DNA of 64,000 nucleotides from Strongyloides papillosus (taxonomy: Eukaryota; Nematoda; Chromadorea; Rhabditida; Strongyloididae), in assembly GCA_005656395.1 (NCBI GenBank), contig SRSI01000010.1, positions 2,232,001-2,296,000 of the forward strand, read 5' to 3'. The notes under the pieces were generated by a model. It saw only the letters and a list, made by a program, of their open reading frames with translations. It did not search any database and had not been told where the DNA came from. A program made the position numbers and the translations under genes. This document shows positions 35,416-45,700 of this stretch, piece after piece (the stretch's first letter is position 1; each line of letters begins with the position of its first letter).

Positions 35416-37403
35416 ATGACTAAGGATAAAAATTCTGATGTTTCACCAGTTAAAAAACTAAAAAAAGAAAACGATATTGTGCCAAGAAAACAATCTTCGA
35501 TCTTCAATCAATCACCAATGCCAAAAAATATCAATAAGATAAATCCACAGTCAAAAGAAGTAAATGTGACTGAAGACGTAAAAAAGCCTCAACAACAGAA
35601 TTCTTACAATTTAGAGCAAGGAAAGAAAAATGAGGTAGATAATAAGGAAGCAAATTTATATATCAAGTCAATAACTCCGGTTAAAAATCCAGAAAATTTT
35701 ACTATAGAAGTTCTAAAACTTGCTGACACTATGGGTAATAAAAAAAGTAATTTCAAAGTAGAATCAAAAGAGAATATTAGTAAGAACAACAATGTTAAAG
35801 GAAACTTAAATAAAAAAACTAATGGAAAGATAGATATGGATAAAATTCTCCACAATATTAAGGAAATAAATAAAAATACAGAAAATAAGCTTACAAGAAA
35901 TACTAAAAAGATTACAAGTAAAATTAGTAAGCATGAAAACGATATAACGAATAAGAATAATATTCCATTTTATACGTTTACTAAGGAATGTCAGATTTAT
36001 GCAGATTTAATATCACCAAAAACATTGATTAAAATTGAAAATTACAATAATTATGGTAAAAGAGATCTAGAAAAAGAACCATATTATGTAGGAATGATGA
36101 ATAATGAAATGGCATTTAAAGTAAAAATTAAAGATGGAGAATTTTTCTTAAGAAAAGTTGAAATTCAATGTGAGGACATCTTTTTTATTAGTACATTGAT
36201 TAATAATCAGTTAAAACATTACCTTATCCTAAAAACTACAAGAAATAATCTTTATTACATAAAAAATTATTGCTTTCATGTAAGTATAACATTTTAAAAT
36301 TACAAATGATTATTCTTTTTTAGACCATACAAGAATTAATAAGATTTCATCTTGAGCAAAGAGTTCCAATCAAAGAGGGTGTTTTTTTGTACTCATGGAT
36401 AGATACATTCTTATGGCAAAAGCAGCATAATCAAATTAGATTATTGAGAAAAATAGGTGGAAATTCGTTTAGTCAAGTATTTCTCGGTATAATAGAAGGT
36501 GGTACTTTTGGTCAGACATTAAAAGTTGCAGTTAAATTATTTTCCTCGACAAAAGATAAATTAACTTCAAAACAAAAATGCCAATTTATTTCTGACGCTA
36601 ACATTATGATAAATTTAAAATCAAAATATATTATAAAGTTAATTTGTGTATGCATACAAAAAGAACCTTTAATGGCAATTTTGGAGTATGCTTCTAAAGG
36701 ACCTTTATTAAAAAAATTGAAAACTAAGAATGTGACTGACTATCAAAAACACACCTATTGTTTGCATATTGCTTTAGGAATCAAATATCTTCATGAAAAT
36801 AATATTCTCCACAGAGATATTGCAGCCAGGAATGTATTAATTTGTGATGGTGATATAGCTAAATTATCGGATTTGGGTTTTGTTTTTCATAGTTCTAAAA
36901 AAACTAAAAAAAACAAGAAAAATTTTTCCTTGAGATGGACAGCGCCAGAAACATTAAAAAAAGGCGACTACACACTTGAATCAGAAGCATGGAGTTATGG
37001 TATATTCATGGTTGAAGTGTTTAACAACGGAGAAAAACCATATTTACATATAAAAAATTGGAAAGAATTGGCCGACATTATATTAAAAGGAGAATCAAAG
37101 CAAAATTTAAATACTAAAGAACTTCCGAGTGACTTGCACAGTATTTTTGAAAAATGTTTAGATTTTTCTGTTAAAGTTAGGCCATCTTTTGATTTGATTG
37201 TAAGCGAAATCAAAATTCAAAAAAGAACAATTAAGGAAATTGTAATTGATTGGTTTAATCACCTTTACTGTAAATTCATAGGTCCCTTAAAAAAGAATAA
37301 TTTCTCATATGAAGAAGCATTATTTAAAAGAAGAATTGATGAACATATGGCTAACGATAAATTTGATAATTCTAAAGATATATCAATGGTATCTACGTAT
37401 TAG
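35416..37403 (+). CDS. FER/FES-like non-receptor tyrosine kinase (SH2-kinase), divergent
   Basis: Exon 1 (35416-36279) and exon 2 (36324-37403) give 647 aa. The first 210 residues are Lys/Asn-rich and probably disordered. A divergent SH2 domain begins at EPYYVGMMNNEMAFK, with FFLRKVEIQ in place of FLVRES, and ends across the intron at TIQELIRFHLEQRVPI. The kinase follows: loop GGNSFSQVFLG, Lys in VAVKLFS, HRDIAARNVLI (the tyrosine-kinase HRDxAARN), SDLGFVF in place of DFG, RWTAPETLK and EAWSYGIFMVEVF. The SH2-kinase pair and the kinase order match the small FER-like kinases greatly expanded in nematodes, many expressed in male germ line. The degenerate glycine loop and DLG suggest reduced or altered activity. 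The Lys and HRD are intact. Confidence 0.82.
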
Positions 37404-37514
37404 AATTTTTTATAATAATTATGTTAAATATATTTTTTTATTCTAAATAACAACAATAAATCTACAAATGACATTTATTTAATTTTAGAATTTATTTTTC
37501 TTTGTAAATTGAAG

Positions 37515-37982
37515 TCATCCTTCATCAATATCATGCTCCTCTACCTCATTAGAAATTGAAGATACTTCTGGGACTCTATTTTTGATAAAAGAACGGCAAT
37601 CTTCTATAGTTTCTGGACATTTCTTCTCCTTTGGCAAAAAATAACTGACAAATAAGAATAACAATTTTGAGGCAATTTGATCACTGATTTTTTCTTCTTC
37701 TATTATTTTTAAAAACTTGGTCAAAAAATGGACTAATCTGTCGTCATCAGTGTCTTCCTTCGTAGTATGGTCAGGTAAATTAGTAGACTTTCTCTTAAGA
37801 TATGATTCGGGATTTGGCAAATAATTTAAAGTGCCCTCATCTTCCAATATCCCTTCGTTATTGTCATTTTCATTGTCATTTTTTTCATTAGAAAGGCTAT
37901 GTCTAACAAAATCATGACCATACATTTTTTTCTTACAAAGAAGTCTTCGTTGTCTCCATTTTGGTAGTAAATTAGGATCCAT
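37515..37982 (-). CDS. unrecognised acidic protein, about 155 aa
   Basis: Single open frame. A start at 37982 (MDPNLLPKWRQRRLLCKKKM) is preferred; an in-frame Met at 38018 would add 12 residues. The N-terminus is strongly basic, followed by an acidic Asn/Glu/Asp stretch, then LNYLPNPESYLKRKS and a predicted helical segment, VHFLTKFLKIIEEEKISDQI to LFLFVSYFLPKEKK, with a hydrophobic face, and an acidic tail ending HDIDEG. No membrane segment or family is recognised. Codon use and length make it likely to be real. It converges with the kinase, the two stops 111 bp apart. Confidence 0.5.
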   Translation of the reverse strand: MDPNLLPKWRQRRLLCKKKMYGHDFVRHSLSNEKNDNENDNNEGILEDEGTLNYLPNPESYLKRKSTNLPDHTTKEDTDDDRLVHFLTKFLKIIEEEKISDQIASKLLFLFVSYFLPKEKKCPETIEDCRSFIKNRVPEVSSISNEVEEHDIDEG

Positions 37983-38230
37983 GATAGAAAAAATATTTAT
38001 CGATAAAAAGTCTTTCACTTTTTAAATGTTAGTAATTGTCAGGTACCAATCACTTAAATACTTACAATGACAATGGATGTGAACTTTATACTTTATCGTA
38101 TTTTATGTCTTTTGCACGAGAAAGTTTGGGAAAAATTACTTTTAGTCAGTTCATTTGTGACATTTTATCTGACATTACTTTTTATTTTAGTAATTAATCT
38201 TAATTTCCTTTGTTATTTTAGATATTCATA

Positions 38231-38444
38231 ATGCTGAAACAAAATTATATGTATGAATTTTCTTCTGATAGTGAAAGTGACAATATTAGAGGCGGCATGT
38301 CAAGTAGCCAGCGTTCAAGAAGAAATTCAAAATCTATATTATAATCGCTTATTAAAGGATTATGAATACAACCAAACCATTGATGCTGCCATTAGCGGAG
38401 ACAAAATTGCAGCAAAAAATGCCATTAAACATCTTACCCATTAG
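38231..38444 (+). CDS. doubtful small gene with two overlapping frames
   Basis: An ATG at 38231 opens a 37-codon frame (MLKQNYMYEFSSDSESD, Ser-rich, ending KSIL). A second frame, open from the ATG at 38253 to a stop at 38442-38444, ends EEIQNLYYNRLLKDYEYN then AAISGDKIAAKNAIKHLTH and looks more protein-like. A 65-nt intron with donor gtatga at 38250 and acceptor gccag would join MLKQNY to that frame, but the acceptor does not resemble others here. A missing or extra base is the alternative. No family recognised. Confidence 0.25.
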
Positions 38445-39685
38445 ATAGCCCCTGTTAATTCCTTAACAAGGAATAAAATTGATGAAGTGAACATATACAT
38501 TTTTTTAGTAAGACTATGATTATATTTTACTAAGAAATAATAACTAAAATTATTAGACTCCGCTACAATGACAGTAATATCAAATGGTACTAGAGGAAAG
38601 TTAAAAAAAATTTGTATTGGCAAAACATTTGTAGTAATTTTAAATTTGATCTTTTTTAATGTTACTAAGAAAGTAATCAAAGCTTGAATAATTAAAAAAA
38701 TATTTTGAATATGAATAAAAAAGTCTAAATAGTTATGTTATACATAGGAAAGTTAATGATTGAAAAATAATTTTGTTTACTTTTTTTGTTGCTCGTTATC
38801 TGCTGTTTTGTTTTAAATAAATTATTTCGTTATGGATTAGCTTATATATGACACTTTTTTTAAAGATTCTATAGCCAGCTTATTACTAATAGTTGTGCTA
38901 ATTTTTTTAAGTACTACAATAACGTTACAATTGAAATAACTTAAAAAATTTCTTTAAGTCCAAGGAAATAAATCTTATAAGTACCAAATAAAACTATCTT
39001 AGTTTAGTAGTTAGCAGCAAGGATCACAGATAATCCTATTTAAGTTCCAATTCTCACTAAAAATTTTGTTTAATTTCAGGTATATTAGTAGGATCAAAAA
39101 GCATCAGTAGTCAATGATTCATCTAGAGTTGAAAGTTGTGTGCCGTACATTATTGTATGTATATATGATAGAATTAATCCTCTATCATCGAAAAATACCT
39201 ACAAACGGTGGAGGGTTTGAAATAGATAAACCTTTCGTTTTTGATTTTAAAATTTTTAATTCCTTGTTAAAAATATAAATTTTCCTTAACAAGTCCTTGC
39301 TAAGAAATATTTTTTTCTTGTGCAGGAATGATTCACTTCTTAACAAGGATTTACTAAGGAATACCCTTCTTCCTAATACCGGGTACATATACTCAGAAAT
39401 TATTATCCTTGTGAAATATATACTTCTTGAGACCGAAACACCAATTTCAAAAAATTAACTTTCTAAAGGGGACTTTTTTGTTATATCTATATTCGGACGT
39501 GTTTGTCTATTGCAAACATTAGAATATTACGTCACCCAATGAGATATTACTCATAATTTAATTAAATAAATTTGAATATTAATAATTATTAAAATTTAAA
39601 TTAGTATATAAATAAATACTATTTATATAATTAATCATTCCTTTAAAAGTACCTTTATTGCTGTATTTTATAAGATACTACTATA
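38445..39685. other. upstream region of pcyt-1 with short repeats
   Basis: About 1.24 kb without a supported gene. It carries repeated copies, in both orientations, of the 10-mer TTAACAAGGA (38463-38472, 39261-39270 reversed, 39340-39349) and related variants at 39284-39370. At 39000-39053 there is a weak tRNA-like arrangement. An open frame at 39185-39388 (minus) is a by-product of these repeats. Confidence 0.5.
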
Positions 39686-40534
39686 ATGGACACAACAACA
39701 AGGTCCCAGTGTAAAGGTCCCTGTACGAATGAAGAAGATCTCCAGGGTAATTCACCATTAGCACCATCTTCACCAGCACCCTATAGTGATGAGGAGGCAG
39801 CCATACTTGGGAGGAAAAAAATCGACTATTCAAAAAAAATCACACTAGAAATGGCCAAGAACAACACTGCGGGAAGGCCTGTTAGAGTGTACGCCGATGG
39901 TATATATGACCTTTTCCACCACGGTCATGCAAATCAACTTCGACAATGTAAGACTGCCTTTCCAAATGTCTATTTAATTGTGGGAGTTTGTGGTGATGAA
40001 AGTACACATAAACTCAAGGGAAAGACAGTTACAAGTGAGGAGGAAAGATATGAAGCTGTAAGGCATTGTAGATATGTTGATGAGGTATATAGAAATTCAC
40101 CATGGTATGTAACGGTTGATTTTCTTAAGGAGTTGAAGGTCGATTTTATCGCCCACGATGCAATACCATATGTGGCACCAGGAGAGGAGGATTTGTACGA
40201 AAAGTTTAGGAAGGAAGAGATGTTCATCGAGACACAAAGAACTGAGGGTGTCAGTACATCAGATGTTGTATGCCGTATCATCCGTGATTATGATAAGTAT
40301 GTTAGGAGAAATTTGGCACGCGGATATAGTGCAAGAGAGTTAAATGTTGGATTTGTTGCGGCAACAAAATTTCAAATACAAAATTCTGTTGATCAAATTA
40401 GGCAAAAATCAACAGAGGTACTTAATGGATGGAAGAATAGATCGGATGAATTCATAAGAGGCTTTCTTTCGACATTCTCAACATCTCTGGCTTCTGAAGG
40501 AACAAATGGTAATCATTCTGATGATTCAATTTAA
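39686..40534 (+). CDS. pcyt-1: CTP:phosphocholine cytidylyltransferase
   Basis: Single exon, 282 aa. A disordered Ser/Pro-rich start of about 65 residues precedes the catalytic domain: [19 protein letters not shown], where HHGH provides the HxGH nucleotidyltransferase signature, then [39 protein letters not shown] and [16 protein letters not shown], where RTEGVSTSD is the CTP-binding RTEGISTS motif. A C-terminal amphipathic segment ([18 protein letters not shown] onward) corresponds to membrane-binding domain M, by which lipid composition regulates the enzyme. It makes CDP-choline, the rate-limiting step of the Kennedy pathway. The C-terminal phosphorylation domain is reduced to a short Ser-containing tail. 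Codon use is less AT-biased than its neighbours, as for a well-expressed gene. Confidence 0.93.
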   Translation: MDTTTRSQCKGPCTNEEDLQGNSPLAPSSPAPYSDEEAAILGRKKIDYSKKITLEMAKNNTAGRPVRVYADGIYDLFHHGHANQLRQCKTAFPNVYLIVGVCGDESTHKLKGKTVTSEEERYEAVRHCRYVDEVYRNSPWYVTVDFLKELKVDFIAHDAIPYVAPGEEDLYEKFRKEEMFIETQRTEGVSTSDVVCRIIRDYDKYVRRNLARGYSARELNVGFVAATKFQIQNSVDQIRQKSTEVLNGWKNRSDEFIRGFLSTFSTSLASEGTNGNHSDDSI

Positions 40535-42790
40535 ATGAAATATTAAAATATTATCCAGAATGAATATTCATTTTTTTAGATATTTTACTAACCAATGTAG
40601 TGGAACAACTTCTTTTTACTGACGAATTGAATAATTTTGTTTATTATAAATGTATTTCCTATAATAAAATAATTATTTTTCCTAAAATTTTTTCATTTAT
40701 CATAGTAATATTTTCAATTATATAAATTTATCCACGTTACTATCTAGAATTGCTACGGTTTTGTAATGATATTTGGTCTCAGTTATCAGATTTAATATAA
40801 TACATTTTTTTAAGAAACAGTGTCCGTTTCATGTATGCTAACCGAGTATGGAACGAATTCGACTATAGTTATTATTCTTTAGTTTCTTCAGATAAAAATT
40901 TTAAAAACATCATATTTCCCCTGAAATAAATACACATACCTGATCTGATCATGCTTTACTATACTAAGTGCGCCGTTTTAATGACAATCTTTAACAAAGA
41001 TACCAGATAAATCTTCTCTATTATAATGTTTATAATATATCGTACAAAATATTCAAAATGATTCAAAACTTTTATTAAAAAAAATTTTTGTCTTATCATA
41101 AGCTGTATCATCAGAAGGCTTTTTTTAAAACATTGTATAATCATTTATAAAAAATCATATAGTTGAGTTTAAAATATGTATCAAGTTGAGTAGGACTAAA
41201 TATAAAATATTTTCAAATAATGAGGGTATTTATTTTTATGTTTGCTAAAAAAATTATAAAAATACAATGTCTTATTTTTACAAATACATTTAAAAATTGA
41301 TAAAACAATTTTTATTTTTTTACTTTCAAAAAATAATAGTTAATTTATCATTGTTTTCAATATCTTTTATTTTCTGAGAGAGTTTTAACTCTTTCATACA
41401 GTCACCAATATCATTATTTCATTTGAAATGTTTAATGTTTCTGAGGTATTTTGTATACCAATTCTATTTTATATGCTTATTTATCAAAATATGGCATATT
41501 TTCGAAATAAGTTATTTCTAATTCGTAGAGATCTAATAATTTCTATCAAGAATATTATATAATAATCAAAATGTTCAAAAACTTACGTATTTAATTCTGA
41601 ATCGTTTTAGTATTCGTATAACTTATATCATTCTGAAATTTAGTTTGCTGAAATTATAATTTTTGGAAACTTTTTAAAGTCAGTTTAATTTAGAAAGGGT
41701 TTAAAATATTTTGAAACTAAACCTCTCTATTATTTATAACAAATTTGTATAATGCAGACTTTTTACTGTATAATATAATTATCAATTATTTATTTTTTAA
41801 GTTTCAATTTTATAAAAAAATAAATATTATAATAGGGATAGTTTATCTGACATCTTAGTTAAAGATTGTGTTTAAAACGGCGTAACGAGTATAGAAAAGC
41901 ATAATCAAATAAAGTATTTGTGTTTATTTCAGGAAAGGATATAACGTTTTTAACATATTTTATTCGAAGAAACTCAGGAAACAATAACCAAAATCGGATT
42001 CTTTCTACACTCCGTTTGATTAGTCTAACAGTAGCCTTTTGTACAACCAGAAATTATTAATTTTGCTTTAGTTGAATATAATAAAATGTTTTCTCTTTCT
42101 TCGTTAATATATGATTGCAAAAGTCCCAATGATTGTGGAAAAAATTGACTATTTCGTTAATTAATTCCTTATTTAACCAATACAGTTGGTTAAGATAAGT
42201 TTCCTAAGAATGTGGAGCAATTTTAAATATGTAGGATAAGGAAAAATTTAAGTCTCCACTTTTCTATGTTTAAACATTGTATCTTGGTAACATATTATCT
42301 AGTAAAATAAGCAGCTTCATAAATCTACTCTTTACGTTTTTATGGCTTCTGAAAGTTTTCGACCATGATTGAGTATCTTAAAAATTACTTCATGAAAGTG
42401 TTACATTATATGTGTTATTTTTCACCATATTTTGAGTACTTTTTAAGTACCAAAAGTAAAATTTTAAAAAATCCTATTTCTAGTATATTTTGTGACAAAA
42501 ATCATAAAAGATGAATAACCCGAATCTCAAAAATATTAAATTCGAATTCAGCATGTCTGGAAATCTATATATACTTTTTTGAATTATTAAAAATGTGTCG
42601 AAAATTATACATACAGTGGAAATTTATGCGACAAAACATTTCTATTTAATAATACATCATCAAGAAGCATAATTGTTGCATATAAAAAGTGGGGCTTTAG
42701 ATTTTTATTGTCCCACCTTGTTCGGATGTCTAAAGAAATATATTTTAAATAACTTTATTTAAATGTTAAAAGAGTTTTTAAACAATAAGA
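40535..42790. other. convergent intergenic region, about 2.3 kb
   Basis: Lies between the 3' ends of pcyt-1 and the laminin gene. AT-rich, with AATAAA-type signals shortly after the pcyt-1 stop (40662-40670). A 61-codon open frame at 40959-41144 (minus) has no support. I see no exon, RNA gene or repeat. Confidence 0.5.
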
Positions 42791-45700
42791 TTATTGGTTG
42801 TATGGACAACCATTTGAAATTACTTTATTTAATTTCTTAATTTGATGGAATTCTACTTCTCTATCTCCAATTCTCAAATTTCTCATACATCCAGTAATTG
42901 ATTTAAAGTTCTTATAATCTTTAATCTTATCTTTAATGTCAGGATTAATACCTCCAACATAAATAGTTTGATCTCTTAACATTTTCAAAAGTTTACTTGG
43001 TAACTCTGTTTCAATATTCTCATGCTTATCATCGATATTTATTGTTGTTCCTTGTTCTCCAAACTCAACAGCCAATTTATGCCAATCTCCATGACACATA
43101 TCTGCTTTCAAAATTAAATCTTCAACAATATCATAAGGTTTAAAATTAAAGTCAATGTATAATTTTCCATTAAGAATCATTACACTGACTCTTTCTTTTG
43201 ATGGATTATTTGGATTGACTATAGAAAATATTGTTGCATTTGAAGTGACTGTCTTAAAGTCAACACCAAATTTAATTGAATTTTCTTTTACACTATGGTA
43301 TTTTGATGGCTCTGTAATGGCAGCATAACCACCCTCATGAATGTATGATGGAGAATTTAAATTAACAGAGCATGGTATGATATCTCTACTTGATTCTGGA
43401 TTATCAAGAGAATATTTAATACCATTAACCTCGAAATCTTTGATACATCCATTGAAACCAGGTAATGTAATATTAAATAATTTCTTATGCTTAGAAATAA
43501 CACCACCAACAAACATACGTTTTTTCATAACTTTAGGATGTGATATATCTCTAAGGACATATTTTGTTACACCATCAACAGTAATAAATATATCTCTATC
43601 TCTTCTTAATAATATAACTTTATGCCATTTATCATCATTGTATTTAATATTTGGTATTGTAAATGATCGTAATCCTTTATGTCCTTTAACATCCAATTGT
43701 AATCTTCCATTAACAATATTAAGGTAGAAATATCTTGAATAACTCTTGTAATTAGCCCAAACCCATATCATTCCATTCTTTTCTTTTGTCTTAAACTCAA
43801 GACTTAATTTGAAATTTTTATAATCAGGAATTTCTTTTTCAACGAAATTTATTCTTGAGTGTGATGAGTGAGTCATTCCAAATCTAGAAGCAGTAATTTC
43901 TTCATCTTTAATAAATACTCCACACATATTGGTATTTTTTGATTTGTTATTATTCTCGTTATCATCATTTTCTAATTCATCTAAACAGAAATTATGTTAT
44001 TAATATTTTTATAAATAAAGGTTTTGTTAAGCAAGGTGAAATTTTCAAAAGCAATAAATAACTTACTCATATCATAATCCTCGTCATCATCATTCTCTCC
44101 ATTAGAATTATATTTTCCACCTCTTTGGTGTGGATCAATATTTCCCATAACAATTTTTGATACAGTTCTATCTAGATTCTTTATTTTTTCTTCGTCATTA
44201 ATTATTGTATCATCTAAATATTAATTAATTAAATATAAGCAAGTGGAGGAAAAAATACATAATAATATTATGTATCATGCAATTCAAGGAAACAAAAAAA
44301 CTTATTTATATATAAACTTACCGTGTGACGAAAGAAGATCCTTAAGAGATGAAGGACAATTTCCAATAATTGATGAATGTGATAATGGTACAAGTGGAAG
44401 GAGTTCAAAGTTGTAATAAACATTTGAAATACAACCAATTATTCCATTCTTTACTGGTAATTCATTTTCATTGATATTTTCTTGATTATCAACACCACCA
44501 ATATAAACTGTATGATCTAATGATCCTATGGTTAAATCATTATTTAATGAATCTTTTAGTATTTCTTTGTCATCAATTCTAAGGTAAATTTTATCTTCTT
44601 CTCTAGCAATAAAAACACTATGAAGTAAACCATCATTATATAAGCTTCTTGATTTTAATGATATCATTTCATTTCTTATTGTAGCATCAAATCCAATATT
44701 TAAAACAACTGTACCTTTAAATAGGTATACTGCTATGAAACCTTTACCATCCATCTCACTATTTCTTTTAATTTTTTTAGACTTATCTAGATTTGTACTA
44801 GTTTGATATAACAATATACCATTTTCATCGCGTGTTCTAAAGTTAAATGAAATACTGCTATTATAATCAAATTTAATACCATTTGTTATAAAGTAACCTT
44901 CTTTTTCAAATCCAATAACACGATCACTTGGCTCAAGTTGATTTTCTTTATATCCACATCCACTTTCTTTTTTATGACTTCTAACAACATTTTCTAAATC
45001 CAAATCAGATATTTGATTTGGTTTAACACTCTTTATACATCCATAAAAGCCTTTCCAATGAATATCAAATTGTGAAAAAGGTAATGTATCAAAGTCACTT
45101 GGAACACCACCAATAAAATGATCATTTTCATTAACATTAAGTGCAGTATTTTCTCCAGGTACTGTTTCTGAAACTCTATCTTGTTCACTGTCAACTTGCA
45201 AGTGAATTTGATTGGTAAATCTAATCGTTCTAACAACATGAACTTTTCCATCATTGTATTCTGGTCCTTTAGATGTTACTTTAACGAAACTATTATTTCC
45301 AAGATTGACTTTAAATACAACTTGTCCATCTCTTAACTCTAAACTAACAAAATCTTTTACATCTGGATTTCCTCTAAAGTATAGTAGACCATCTTTGGAG
45401 TAGGAACTAAATTCAACCGTTAACATTGTATTGGCTCTTTCTGCTGTTGTCATATGAACTTGAGCAAAACCATCTTTAAACATAAATCCACCAGTTGTTG
45501 GAGTGAAAGGTGAAACACCGCCATCACATTCTTTTGTTGATGAACTGAAGTCCCAAAGGTTAACTTTTTCGTTATCAACAACAAATTCTCCAACGGTTCC
45601 TCTAAATTTATCTGTTTTCAATGACAAAAGATTACTAATACTTTTCTCTCCTTCATAACCAAATCCAATCTTTGTTTCTCCAGGTACAGTATTAAAGATA

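Noticed and set aside
39185..39388. 67-codon frame with repeated FLSK-LLR motifs, minus strand
   Set aside because: The amino-acid repeat merely reflects the short DNA repeat around TTAACAAGGA; no splice or start support.
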